Shown here piece after piece: positions 1 to 8,157 of a stretch of DNA of 64,000 nt. A program made the position numbers and the translations under genes. The notes beneath the pieces are model-generated. The model did no database searches. It had not been told where the DNA came from and saw only the letters and a program-made list of their open reading frames with translations. The stretch is from Sciscionella sediminilitoris (lineage in GTDB: Bacteria; Actinomycetota; Actinomycetes; Mycobacteriales; Pseudonocardiaceae): positions 1-64,000 of the forward strand of contig NZ_JALM01000016.1 in NCBI RefSeq assembly GCF_000737195.2. Reading direction: 5' to 3'. Numbering within the stretch: the first letter of the stretch is position 1; every line of letters starts with the position of its first letter.

Positions 1-264
1 CAGTAGTTCCCCGAGCACCCGGGCCTGCATGGGGTTGCTGACGTCCTGTCCCTCGTACCGATCGGACCGGCCGTAGCCGGGCAGGTCGTAGGTGTAGACG
101 CGGAATCGGTCGGTGAGGCGGTCCACGACCCCGCGCCACAGGTAGGAGGAAGCGGGAGTGCCGTGCACGAGCACCAGCGGCTCTCCGGTGCCGCGCACGT
201 CGTAGGCGACGGTTCCCGCGGAGGATTCGAATCGGTGCTCTGGCTGCCATGTCTTGTTCGTCAT
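1..264 (-). CDS. alpha/beta-fold hydrolase, N-terminal part (runs off the window)
   Basis: Only the first 88 residues are in the window; the gene continues beyond base 1. The translation begins MTNKTWQPEH and carries the oxyanion-hole motif HGTPASS at about residues 34-40 followed by YDLPGYGRSD, the usual strand-turn pattern of haloalkane dehalogenase/epoxide hydrolase-like alpha/beta hydrolases. The nucleophile and the rest of the catalytic triad lie outside, so substrate cannot be inferred. It is divergent from the LysR regulator at 347, which is therefore a candidate regulator. Fold assignment is firm; enzyme class is open. Confidence 0.75.
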   Translation of the reverse strand, partial: MTNKTWQPEHRFESSAGTVAYDVRGTGEPLVLVHGTPASSYLWRGVVDRLTDRFRVYTYDLPGYGRSDRYEGQDVSNPMQARVLGELL

Positions 265-346
265 GCCTCGATCCTGCGTCCAGACACCGTTCGCGTCCAA
301 CGATGGTTCACGATAAGATCGATCGCAAATGTAGATGGGAGTGCGG

Positions 347-1243
347 ATGGAACTGCGGCACCTGGTCACTTTCCGTGCGGTCGCGCAAGGGTTGAGCTTC
401 ACCGGGGCCGCCGGGCGGCTCGGCTATGTGCAGTCGGCGGTCACCCAGCACGTGAAGGCCCTGGAAGAAGAGCTCGGGGTGCCGCTGTTCGACCGGCTCG
501 GCAGGCGGATCGCGCTGACCGAGGCGGGCACCCGGTTGTTCGACTACGCCACCCGGATCGACCGGCTCGCCGAGGAGGCCGCAGATGTGGTGCGCGGGCC
601 CGGCGAACCGGAGGGGCCGGTCACCGTGATCGCGCCGGAAACGCTGTGCGCCTACCGCCTTCCGCCGTTGCTGCACCGGCTCTATCACGAACATCCGCGG
701 GTCCGGCTCGCCTTCGAATCCAGCCCGAGCGGGGCACTCGACGCCGGGCTCGTACGGCGGCTCGCGGGTGGTGAACTCGATCTCGCCCTGGTGCTGGAGG
801 AAACGCTCGAACCGGCCGCGCCACTGGCCGCCGAACTGTTCACCGAGGAACCGCTGTCCCTTGTCACCGCGCCGGATCATCGGCTCGCGGGCAACCGGCG
901 GGTCACCGCGGCGGACCTGGACGGGGTGCCGATGTTGTTGACCGACAAGGGATGCCGGTTCCGGGCCGCCTTGGAGCGCGCGCTGGCCGGGCAACCCTGC
1001 CGCCCGGATGTGGTCGGCGAGTTCGCCAGCAACGAGACCATCAAGCGGGTGGCCGCGGCGGGTGGGACGGTCGGTGTGGTCGCCGCGGCCTCGGTCGAAT
1101 CGGAACTTGCCTCGGGGAGCTTGCGGGAACTCGCCTGGGCGGGAAGCCCGCTCGCGGTGCGTTCCTACCTCGTCCGGAATGCCGCGCGCTGGCCCCGTCC
1201 CGCCGTCGAGGCGGTGCTCGGCACCTTCCGTTCGGTGCGCTGA
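347..1243 (+). CDS. LysR family transcriptional regulator
   Basis: A 298-residue protein with a winged helix-turn-helix at about residues 2-62 (MELRHLVTFRAV, then SAVTQHVKALEEELGVPLFDR) and a LysR substrate-binding domain from about residue 88 to the end; length is typical of the family. I chose the ATG at 347 because GGGAG ends five bases upstream; an in-frame codon at 335 would add four residues without a ribosome site. It is divergent from the alpha/beta hydrolase (82-bp gap), the classical arrangement for a LysR activator and its target. Its stop codon lies in a perfect hairpin shared with the converging gene. The effector is unknown. Confidence 0.9.
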   Translation: MELRHLVTFRAVAQGLSFTGAAGRLGYVQSAVTQHVKALEEELGVPLFDRLGRRIALTEAGTRLFDYATRIDRLAEEAADVVRGPGEPEGPVTVIAPETLCAYRLPPLLHRLYHEHPRVRLAFESSPSGALDAGLVRRLAGGELDLALVLEETLEPAAPLAAELFTEEPLSLVTAPDHRLAGNRRVTAADLDGVPMLLTDKGCRFRAALERALAGQPCRPDVVGEFASNETIKRVAAAGGTVGVVAAASVESELASGSLRELAWAGSPLAVRSYLVRNAARWPRPAVEAVLGTFRSVR

Positions 1244-1261
1244 GCGCGGTGCTCAGCGCAC
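1235..1261. terminator. bidirectional hairpin containing both convergent stop codons
   Basis: Bases 1235-1245 pair perfectly with 1251-1261 (11 bp, loop GCGGT). The TGA of the LysR gene (1241-1243) and the complement of the TGA of the LLM oxidoreductase gene (1253-1255) occupy opposite arms. There is no T-tract on either side, so intrinsic termination is inferred from symmetry and position between converging genes, not from a canonical terminator signature. Confidence 0.6.
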
Positions 1262-2248
1262 GGCGGGAATGATCTCGCTGCCGTAGGCGGCGAGGGTGCG
1301 CTCCCGCTGATCGTGCATGAGATAGAGGGCGAACTGGTCCACCCCGAGCTCGGCGAGCTCGGCCAACCGATCCCGGTGCGCGCTCGCCGGTCCGGTGAGG
1401 CAGAACCGGTCCACGATCTCGTCGGGGACGAACTCGGTGTCCGGATTGCCCGCGCGGCCGTGATGCGTGTAGTCGTAGCCCTCTCGCCCGGCGATGTAGT
1501 CGGTGAGCGCCTTCGGCACCGGTCCCTCGTCGCCGTACCGCTCGACCAGATCGGCCACATGATTGCCCACCATGCCGCCGAACCAGCGCAACTGTTCGCG
1601 CTGGTGTGCCAGATCGGTACCCACGTACGCGGGTGCGGCCACGCACATCCGCACCTCGGCGGGATCCCGCCCGGCCTGTTCGGCGGCCGCGCGCACCGAA
1701 CCGATCGTCCAGCGCGCGATGTCCGGATCCGCGGTCTGCAGGATGAAACCGTCCGCGAGCTCGCCGACCATGCGCAGCGCCTTCGGCCCATAGGCGGCCA
1801 TCCAGACCGGCAGCTGCCCGTCCCGCACCCAGGGCAGCCGCACCTTGGTCCCGTCCCGCTCGATTTCCCTTCCCTCGGCCAGGTCCCGGATCACCCCGAT
1901 CGACTCGCCGAGCATGGCCAGGGTCACCGGTTTGCGCCCGATCACCCGCTGCGCCGAATCACCCCGCCCGATTCCGCACACGGTCCGATTGCCGTACATA
2001 TCGTTGAGCGTGGCGAACAGGCTCGCGGTGACCGACCAGTCCCGGGTGATGGGGTTGGTCACCATCGGTCCGACGATCAGTTCACTGGTCGCGGCCAGGA
2101 TGCTCGAGTAGATGACGAACGGTTCCTGCCACAGCACGCAGGAATCGAAGGTCCAGCCGTAGCCGAAACCGTTGTCCTCCGCGACCCGCATCAGTTCGAC
2201 CACGGTGCTCGCCGGCGGATCCGTTTGCAGTACCAATCCGAAATCCAT
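1253..2248 (-). CDS. LLM-class flavin/F420-dependent oxidoreductase
   Basis: A 331-residue TIM-barrel oxidoreductase of the luciferase-like monooxygenase superfamily: N-terminus MDFGLVLQTDPP, the region TVCGIGRGDSAQ at about residue 132 and LPVWMAAYGPKALRMVGE (about 166-183), typical of the F420-dependent branch. It is the last gene of a four-gene operon, starting two bases after the dihydropyrimidinase stop. Context suggests a redox step on a pyrimidine or hydantoin ring, but this is inference. The operon has no recognisable dihydropyrimidine dehydrogenase, so this enzyme could fill that slot. Family is certain; cofactor (F420 versus FMN) and substrate are not. Confidence 0.88.
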   Translation of the reverse strand: MDFGLVLQTDPPASTVVELMRVAEDNGFGYGWTFDSCVLWQEPFVIYSSILAATSELIVGPMVTNPITRDWSVTASLFATLNDMYGNRTVCGIGRGDSAQRVIGRKPVTLAMLGESIGVIRDLAEGREIERDGTKVRLPWVRDGQLPVWMAAYGPKALRMVGELADGFILQTADPDIARWTIGSVRAAAEQAGRDPAEVRMCVAAPAYVGTDLAHQREQLRWFGGMVGNHVADLVERYGDEGPVPKALTDYIAGREGYDYTHHGRAGNPDTEFVPDEIVDRFCLTGPASAHRDRLAELAELGVDQFALYLMHDQRERTLAAYGSEIIPAVR

Positions 2249-2250
2249 CG

Positions 2251-3660
2251 CTACCTCAACAATTGACAGGAATCGCGGGGAAGGTATTTGCCATGGCTCT
2301 TGCGGCCGCGGAATTCGTCACCGGAGATCACCACCGATCCGCGGGAGAGAACCGTGTCGACCTTACCGGTCACCCGCATTCCCTCGTACGCGGAATAGTC
2401 CACGTTCATGTGGTGCGTGTTCACCGAGAGCACCTGTTCGGCCGCCGGATCGTAGACCACGATGTCCGCGTCCGAACCGGGGGCCAGCACGCCCTTTCTC
2501 GGATAGAGTCCGAACATTCGTGCCGGGGTGGTCGCGCAGGTGTCCACCCAGCGGGCCAGCGAGAGCTCACCGGCGACCACGCCCTGGTGCAGCAGGTCCA
2601 TCCGGTGTTCCACGCCGGGAATTCCGTTCGGGATCTTGGTGAAATCCTCGCGTCCGAGTTGTTTCTCCTCGTTGAAACAGAATGGGCAGTGGTCGGTGGA
2701 GACCACCGAGAGGTCATTCGTGCGCAGACCCTTCCACAGGCTCGGCTGATGGGATTTCTCCCGCAGCGGGGGAGAGGCGACGTATTTCGCGCCCTCGAAA
2801 TCCGGGCGGGCCAGGTCGTCGAGGGAGAGATACAGATACTGCGGGCAGGTCTCGGCGAACACATCGCGTCCGGCGTCCCGGGCCTCGCTGACCGCCTCCA
2901 GGGCCTGATGCGCGGACAGGTGCACGATGTACAGCGGCGCACGGGTCACCTCGGCGAGGCGGATCGCCCGGGAAGTCGCCTCGCCCTCGAGCTCCGGCGG
3001 CCGGGTCAGCCCGTGCTGCACCGGTTCGGTGCGCCCGGAAGCGAGCGCCTTCGCGGCCAGCTCGTCGATCGCGATGCCGTTCTCCGCGTGCATCATGATC
3101 AGACCGCCGATCTCCGCGGCGGTGTCCATGGCGCGCAGGATCTCCCCGTCGGTGGAGTACAGCGCACCCGGATAGGCCATGAACAGCTTGAAGGAGTTCA
3201 CCCCCCGATCCAGGCAGGTGCGCATCTCCTTGAGGGTGCCGTCGTTCACATCGGAGAGGATCATGTGGAAGCCGTAGTCGATGGCGCACTGCCCCTCGGC
3301 CTTGGCGTGCCAGGCGTCCAATGTGGACTCGAGCCCGGTTCCCTTCTCCTGCTTGGGGAAATCGATGATCGTGGTGGTGCCGCCCCAGGCCGCCGCCCGG
3401 GTCCCGGTCTCGAAGGTGTCCACCGCGAACGCCCCGCCGAAGGGCATCTCCATGTGCGTGTGCGCGTCGATCCCGCCGGGGAGCACGTACTTGCCGCGTG
3501 CGTCGATCCGCTCGTCGACCGCGCCGGGTTCGGCACCCGGCCGCAGCAGGGCGGCGATGGTCTCGCCCTCCACGAGCACGTCCGCGGCGAACGGGCCAGA
3601 GGCGGCGAGCACCGTGCCGCCGTGAATGAGCGTCCTGTTCACCGGCGATGATTCGCTCAT
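2251..3660 (-). CDS. hydA: dihydropyrimidinase / D-hydantoinase
   Basis: A 469-residue amidohydrolase-superfamily cyclic amidase that opens dihydrouracil, dihydrothymine or hydantoins to N-carbamoyl amino acids. The binuclear metal site is visible: DAHTHMEMPFGG (HxH), the carboxylatable lysine in NSFKLFMAYPG, later histidines in MMHAENG and IVHLSAH, and the aspartate in STDHCPF. The ATG at 3660 overlaps the upstream nitrilase stop as ATGA, fixing the start; an 18-codon upstream extension would intrude into that gene. It sits between an amidohydrolase able to process its product and an LLM oxidoreductase. Stereospecificity and the natural ring substrate cannot be read from sequence. Confidence 0.93.
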   Translation of the reverse strand: MSESSPVNRTLIHGGTVLAASGPFAADVLVEGETIAALLRPGAEPGAVDERIDARGKYVLPGGIDAHTHMEMPFGGAFAVDTFETGTRAAAWGGTTTIIDFPKQEKGTGLESTLDAWHAKAEGQCAIDYGFHMILSDVNDGTLKEMRTCLDRGVNSFKLFMAYPGALYSTDGEILRAMDTAAEIGGLIMMHAENGIAIDELAAKALASGRTEPVQHGLTRPPELEGEATSRAIRLAEVTRAPLYIVHLSAHQALEAVSEARDAGRDVFAETCPQYLYLSLDDLARPDFEGAKYVASPPLREKSHQPSLWKGLRTNDLSVVSTDHCPFCFNEEKQLGREDFTKIPNGIPGVEHRMDLLHQGVVAGELSLARWVDTCATTPARMFGLYPRKGVLAPGSDADIVVYDPAAEQVLSVNTHHMNVDYSAYEGMRVTGKVDTVLSRGSVVISGDEFRGRKSHGKYLPRDSCQLLR

Positions 3661-4499
3661 GGCTGCACCAGCGTTTCGTAGGTTTCCGGGCGGCGATCGC
3701 GGTAGAACTGCCACAGATCACGCACCTCGGTAAGCGCGCCCATGTCCAGATCGCGCACGAGCAGTTCCTCCTCGTTCTCCGAGGCGATCTCCCCGACGTA
3801 CTGACCGCGCGGATCGGCGAAATAGGACTGACCGTAGAAGTCGTTGTCGCCCAAGGGTTCGGTGCCGACCCGGTTGATCGTGCCGACGAAGTACTCGTTG
3901 GCCACTGCAGCGGCACGCTGCTCCAGGTGCCACAGATAGGCCGAAAGGCCGCGGGATGTGGCCGAGGGGTTGAACACGATCCGCGCACCGGCGAGCCCCA
4001 GAGCCCGCCAGCCTTCCGGGAAATGCCGCTCGTAGCAGATGTACACGCCGATCCGGCCGACCGCGGTGTCGAACACGGGATAGCCGCCGTTGCCCGGCCG
4101 GAAGTAGAACTTCTCCCAGAATCCCTTCACCTGCGGGATGTGGTTCTTGCGGTGCTTGCCGAGATACCGGCCGTCAGCGTCGATCACGGCAGCCGTGTTG
4201 TAGTACACGCCCGGCTGCTCCTGCTCGTACATCGGCGCCACGATCACGATGCCGTGATTCTTCGCGGTCTCGCACAGCAGCCGGGTGGTCGGCCCGTCCG
4301 GGATCTGCTCGGTGTAAGAGTAGTAGTCGGCGTCCTGTACCTGACAGAAATACGGTCCGTAGAACAGTTCCTGCAGGCACACCACACCGGCACCGGCCGA
4401 TGCGGCCTGTTCCACGTAGCGCACCGCAGCCTCGGTCATCGACTCCTTGTCGCCGGTCCACCGCTGCTGGACGAGCGCCGCCCGAACGATCTCCGTCAT
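3657..4499 (-). CDS. nitrilase-family amidohydrolase, probable beta-ureidopropionase/N-carbamoyl-amino-acid hydrolase
   Basis: A 280-residue carbon-nitrogen hydrolase. The Glu-Lys-Cys triad is visible as CLQELFYGPYF (Glu), KHRKNHIPQ (Lys) and VYICYERHFPE (Cys). Enzymes of this type hydrolyse N-carbamoyl-beta-alanine or N-carbamoyl amino acids to the amino acid, CO2 and ammonia, the step after dihydropyrimidinase. Both flanking genes are translationally coupled to it by 4-base ATGA overlaps (4496-4499 and 3657-3660), strong support for one pathway. Alternative roles such as N-carbamoylputrescine amidase are possible by sequence but less likely next to a hydantoinase. Confidence 0.88.
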   Translation of the reverse strand: MTEIVRAALVQQRWTGDKESMTEAAVRYVEQAASAGAGVVCLQELFYGPYFCQVQDADYYSYTEQIPDGPTTRLLCETAKNHGIVIVAPMYEQEQPGVYYNTAAVIDADGRYLGKHRKNHIPQVKGFWEKFYFRPGNGGYPVFDTAVGRIGVYICYERHFPEGWRALGLAGARIVFNPSATSRGLSAYLWHLEQRAAAVANEYFVGTINRVGTEPLGDNDFYGQSYFADPRGQYVGEIASENEEELLVRDLDMGALTEVRDLWQFYRDRRPETYETLVQP

Positions 4500-5983
4500 T
4501 GCAGACCTCGCTTTCTCGAATTCGGCGGCGCGAGCAGCACCGCGATCACCAATCCCGCGACCAGACCGATTCCGGTGCTGTAGTCGTAAAGGGGACGGAG
4601 GAAGGGAATGAGACCGTCCACGGGGAACGGCCCCTTGCCCGGATCCGAATAGGCGCCGCCGACCGAGAGCACCGCGGCGAGCACGGTCGCCAATACCGCG
4701 CGCCAGTTCCACCCGCCGCGGTACCAGTAGCGCCCGCCCGCACCACGGAACAGATCCGGGACGTTCAGCTCGGTCCTGGCCACCACCCAGTAGCCGGCGA
4801 TCAGCACACCGGCCACCGAGGCGACCACTCCGCCGTAGAAACCGAGCCAGGTGTAGATGTAGATGTTCGGGTCCGCCAGCAGCCGCCACGGCTGGATCAC
4901 CACGGCGATCACGCTCGCGATCAGTGCCCCGGTGCGGAATCCGATGAACCGCGGTGCCGCATTGGCGAACACATAGGAGGGGCTGACCACATCGGCGGCG
5001 ATGGTCGCGCTCATCGTGCCGAGCAGTGCGACCAGCAGGCCGAGGATCACCGCGACCGGGCTGTCGAAGCGGGCCGCGAGCTGCACCGGATCCCATATCG
5101 GTGCCCCGTAGACCACCGCGCTGGCCGAGGTCACCGCGATGGAGACCAGGGAGATCCAGGTCATCGCGGTCGGCAGGCCCAGTGCCTGGCCGAGTCCCTG
5201 CGCCCGCTGGCTTTTGGCGAACCGCGAGAAATCCGGCATGTTCAGCGACATGGTCGCCCAGAACGCGAGCATGCTCATGAGAGAGGGTGGGAAGACGGCC
5301 CAGAATTCCGCGCCCCAGCCCAGTTTCGACGGCTGGGACAGGATCGGCCCGACCCCACCGGCCCGGATCAGCATCCACACCAGCAGTGCCGCGAAGGTGA
5401 GCGTCAGCAGCGGGGCGGCGAACACCTCGAAGCGGCGCAGCGCCTGCATCCCGCGCCACAGCACGAACAGCTGCAGCAGCAGGAAAGCCGCGAAACACAG
5501 CCATTGGGTCCACGGATAGTCCCCGAGTTTCGCCGCCCGGGTCCAGCCCGGTCCGGCGAGCTGACCCACGATCACGTGGATCGCCTGCCCGCCGATCCAG
5601 GTCTGAATGCCGAACCAGCCGCAGGCGACCAGCCCGCGGGCGAGCCCGGCGAAGTGCGCCCCGCGCATCCCGAACACCGCGCGGGTGTAGACCGGGAAAC
5701 CGATGCCGTACTTGGTTCCGGCGTGCGAGTTCAGCAGTAACGGGATGAGCACGAGCAGATTGGCGAGCGCCACGGTGATCAGCGCCTGCACCCAGTTCAT
5801 CCCGACCGCGATGAGCCCGGAGGCGAGCAGATACGCCGGGATGCACTGCGACATGCTCGTCCACATCAGCGCGAAATGCCCGGTGCTCCAGGTCCGCGCA
5901 GCGGGCGGCACCGGTTTGGTGTCCTCGCTGAGATAGCGGGCATCCGGGGCCGCGTCCTCGGTGCTCAGCTCGGCGGCGTCCAT
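4496..5983 (-). CDS. NCS1-family nucleobase/hydantoin/allantoin permease
   Basis: A 495-residue inner-membrane transporter with about 12 hydrophobic segments, a short acidic N-terminus and the NCS1 region GVQTWIGGQ-like stretch (here FGIQTWIGGQAIH). NCS1 carriers import purines, pyrimidines, allantoin or hydantoins with cations. I use the ATG at 5983, preceded by AGGATGA, rather than an upstream codon at 6016. It is the first gene of the operon and its stop overlaps the start of the nitrilase gene. Being in the same transcript as dihydropyrimidinase and the carbamoyl hydrolase suggests a cyclic ureide or pyrimidine substrate. Confidence 0.9.
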   Translation of the reverse strand: MDAAELSTEDAAPDARYLSEDTKPVPPAARTWSTGHFALMWTSMSQCIPAYLLASGLIAVGMNWVQALITVALANLLVLIPLLLNSHAGTKYGIGFPVYTRAVFGMRGAHFAGLARGLVACGWFGIQTWIGGQAIHVIVGQLAGPGWTRAAKLGDYPWTQWLCFAAFLLLQLFVLWRGMQALRRFEVFAAPLLTLTFAALLVWMLIRAGGVGPILSQPSKLGWGAEFWAVFPPSLMSMLAFWATMSLNMPDFSRFAKSQRAQGLGQALGLPTAMTWISLVSIAVTSASAVVYGAPIWDPVQLAARFDSPVAVILGLLVALLGTMSATIAADVVSPSYVFANAAPRFIGFRTGALIASVIAVVIQPWRLLADPNIYIYTWLGFYGGVVASVAGVLIAGYWVVARTELNVPDLFRGAGGRYWYRGGWNWRAVLATVLAAVLSVGGAYSDPGKGPFPVDGLIPFLRPLYDYSTGIGLVAGLVIAVLLAPPNSRKRGLQ

Positions 5984-6029
5984 GGCTTCATCCTGGTGTC
6001 GGGGACCAGGCCGCAAGAACTGACACCTT

Positions 6030-6050
6030 GTGCACTATTGAGTGATGCAC
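6030..6050. promoter_or_regulatory. candidate operator upstream of the pyrimidine/hydantoin operon
   Basis: Read on the minus strand, the segment is GTGCA followed by a ten-base AT-richer spacer and GTGCAC, giving an imperfect inverted repeat (GTGCA/TGCAC) about 50 bases upstream of the permease start. The position suits a promoter-proximal operator. Which regulator binds (the PucR proteins elsewhere in the window are candidates) is not shown by sequence. Confidence 0.3.
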
Positions 6051-6074
6051 GACACACAGTGCCCGTTGTGGCTG

Positions 6075-6464
6075 CTACACGGGTGTCCCCGTCGTCGCCG
6101 TGATGTGCGCGGGCAGCGCGTCGTGCCGGTCGCCGACATTGGCCGTCCCCGTCGGGTCGAGCAGCAGCACCGAGGCATCGTGCACCGAGGACGGCTTGTG
6201 CTCGGTCCCGCGCGGCACCACGAAGAGCGAACCGCGCCGCAAATGCACCGCGCGTTCCCCGGATTCCTCGCGCAGCCCGATCGTCAGCTCACCGTCCAGC
6301 ACCAGGAACAGCTCATCGGTTTCCGCGTGCGAGTGCCACACGAACTCACCGGCGATCTTGGCGATCCGCACGTCGTAGTCGTTCATCCGGGTCACGATGC
6401 GCGGGCTGAACACCTCGCTGAACTCGTCGAGTGCCGCGTACAGATCGATGGCTTCGGTAGTCAT
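6075..6464 (-). CDS. small cupin-domain protein
   Basis: A 129-residue single-domain cupin. The metal-binding cupin motif appears as WHSHAETDELFLVLDGE (His, His, Glu) followed by the second motif around FVVPRGTEHKPSS, which supplies the last histidine. Such small cupins are metal-dependent enzymes or sugar/auxiliary-binding proteins and cannot be assigned a reaction from sequence. It is divergent from the GlxA-type AraC regulator (51-bp gap), which may control it, and lies upstream of, but 91 bp away from, the permease operon on the same strand. Confidence 0.85.
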   Translation of the reverse strand: MTTEAIDLYAALDEFSEVFSPRIVTRMNDYDVRIAKIAGEFVWHSHAETDELFLVLDGELTIGLREESGERAVHLRRGSLFVVPRGTEHKPSSVHDASVLLLDPTGTANVGDRHDALPAHITATTGTPV

Positions 6465-6515
6465 GTGTCCTGTCTAGCGATGCGCGCGCCCGCCCGGTAG
6501 TGCTAGGAATCGCAT

Positions 6516-7478
6516 ATGCCGCATGGATCCTCGCATCGGATCGCGATGCTCGTCGACGAGTGCTCCAATCCGTTCGAACTGGGGGTCGCGACCGAGTTGT
6601 TCGGGCTCCGCCGCCCCGAGCTGGGCCGCGAGTGGTATCGCTTCGCGTTGTGCGGCACCCGGGAGCGGATCCGGATGCACCAGGGCCTGTTCACCATGTC
6701 CGCGATCGCACCGTTGAGCGAACTCGAACACGCGGACACGGTGATCGCCTCCAACCGGCCGGATCCGCTCGCCGAACCGGATCCCGCGGCGCTGGACGCG
6801 ATCGCGCGGGCGGCCCAGCGTGGTGCCCGGATGGTCAGCTTCTGCACCGGCGCTTTCACCCTCGCCGCGGCAGGGGTGCTGGACGGGCGGCGCGCCACCA
6901 CGCACTGGAACTGGAGTGCGGCGTTCACCGCGCGCTACCCACGGGTGCGCCTCGAACCCGAGGTGCTCTTCGTGGACGAGGGGAATGTGCTCACCTCGGC
7001 GGGCAGTGCCTCGGCGCTCGATCTCGGCCTGCACCTGATCCGCAAGGACCACGGGGCGGAGATCTGTGCCGCGGTCAGCCGCAGGCTGGTCTTCGCCGCG
7101 CACCGGGACGGCGGGCAGCGCCAGTTCATCGAGCGGCCCCTGCCCGAGGGGCGGGATGGATCCCTGGCCCCGATACTGGACTGGGCACGCGAACGGCTCG
7201 GGAAGCGGCTGTCCGTGGCGGATCTGGCCGCCCGCGCCGCGGTGAGCGAGGCGACCCTGTACCGGCGCTTCCGGACCGAACTCGGCCTGACCCCGCTGGC
7301 CTGGCTCACCGCCGAGCGGGTGGACCTCGCGCGCAGACTGCTCGAACGCGGGCGGCTCGGCCTGGACGCGGTGGCGCGGCACAGTGGTTTCGGTACCGCG
7401 GCGAACCTGCGGGCGCAGCTGGTGCGGCACACCGGACTGAGCCCGAGCGCCTATCGGGAACGGTTCCGGGCGGATTGA
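6516..7478 (+). CDS. GlxA-type regulator: DJ-1/PfpI domain plus AraC helix-turn-helix
   Basis: A 320-residue two-domain regulator. Residues about 8-170 form a DJ-1/PfpI (class I glutamine-amidotransferase-like) domain with the nucleophile-elbow-like VSFCTGAFTLA; residues about 220-315 form an AraC-type double helix-turn-helix (LSVADLAARAAVSEATLYRRF and the second helix pair ending SPSAYRERF). The DJ-1 domain probably senses a small ligand. AGGAA lies a short distance upstream of the ATG. It is divergent from the small cupin gene. Confidence 0.9.
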   Translation: MPHGSSHRIAMLVDECSNPFELGVATELFGLRRPELGREWYRFALCGTRERIRMHQGLFTMSAIAPLSELEHADTVIASNRPDPLAEPDPAALDAIARAAQRGARMVSFCTGAFTLAAAGVLDGRRATTHWNWSAAFTARYPRVRLEPEVLFVDEGNVLTSAGSASALDLGLHLIRKDHGAEICAAVSRRLVFAAHRDGGQRQFIERPLPEGRDGSLAPILDWARERLGKRLSVADLAARAAVSEATLYRRFRTELGLTPLAWLTAERVDLARRLLERGRLGLDAVARHSGFGTAANLRAQLVRHTGLSPSAYRERFRAD

Positions 7479-7493
7479 GCGCCGGTCTGCCGC

Positions 7494-8087
7494 CTACCGG
7501 TTTCCGTACACCAGCGGGAGGAAGATGGTGTCCACGATCTCCTCGATGACCGGATCCGGCACGGGCTGTAGCGTCATCAGCGCCTCGTAGCGGAACAGGT
7601 GCACCGGTAGCTGCGCGATCCGGTCGCTGACCTGGCCGGGCTCGACCTCGCCCCGTTCGATCGCCCGGTCGAGCACTTCCCGCATGACCGAGTCCCCGGA
7701 GCCCGCCTCGGCGAGGTCGGCGAGGGTGGTTCCGCTCGCCCGGTAGAAGCCGTCGAGCCGGGTCATGAGCACGGTAACGAGCGCCTGGCGCCGTTCGTTC
7801 GTCTGCCGCAGCAGCGCCACCACGTCGCCGCGGAGGCTGCCGGTGTCCGGGGCGGTTGCCGGTCCTTCGCCGGTGTTGTGCTCGACCGCCGCGCGCACCA
7901 GATCCTGCTTGCTCGGCCAGCGCCGGTACAGCACCGCGCGGCTGGTGCCCGCCCTGGTGGCCACCCGGTCGATGGCGAACTCGTCGTAACCGCGTTCGGT
8001 CAGTTCCGCCCAGGCCGCGTCGAGCAAGGCGTTCTCCAGCTCCTTGCCGCGCCGCCGCCGGGCCACTCCATCCGCATTAAGAGACAT
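7494..8087 (-). CDS. TetR family transcriptional regulator
   Basis: A 197-residue TetR-type repressor with N-terminal HTH at about residues 18-64 (AIDRVATRAGTSRAVLYRRWPSK) and a helical ligand-binding C-terminal domain. It is divergent from the FAD-dependent monooxygenase gene starting at 8158, leaving a 70-bp shared promoter region, so repression of that gene is the likeliest role. The converging AraC gene ends 15 bases away. Confidence 0.9.
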   Translation of the reverse strand: MSLNADGVARRRRGKELENALLDAAWAELTERGYDEFAIDRVATRAGTSRAVLYRRWPSKQDLVRAAVEHNTGEGPATAPDTGSLRGDVVALLRQTNERRQALVTVLMTRLDGFYRASGTTLADLAEAGSGDSVMREVLDRAIERGEVEPGQVSDRIAQLPVHLFRYEALMTLQPVPDPVIEEIVDTIFLPLVYGNR

Positions 8088-8120
8088 TGCGTTTCTTACT
8101 GTCCAGTCCTACCCTTGAGG

Positions 8121-8131
8121 TACACACTGTA
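8121..8131. promoter_or_regulatory. candidate TetR operator, TACACACTGTA
   Basis: A short inverted repeat TACA-CAC-TGTA in the divergent region, immediately followed by TCTTAA; its 3' end overlaps TATCTT, a possible -10 element for the monooxygenase gene. Arms are only 4 bp, so this is a weak call supported mainly by location between a TetR gene and its divergent neighbour. Confidence 0.3.
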
Positions 8132-8157
8132 TCTTAAATCGCCCTCGGGAGGAACAC

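Noticed and set aside
308-994. A minus-strand open frame antisense to the LysR gene
   Set aside because: LysR domains are continuous on the plus strand; the antisense frame has shadow composition.
2263-3651. A 462-codon plus-strand open frame antisense to dihydropyrimidinase
   Set aside because: No recognisable domain and the reverse strand shows a complete metal-site signature.
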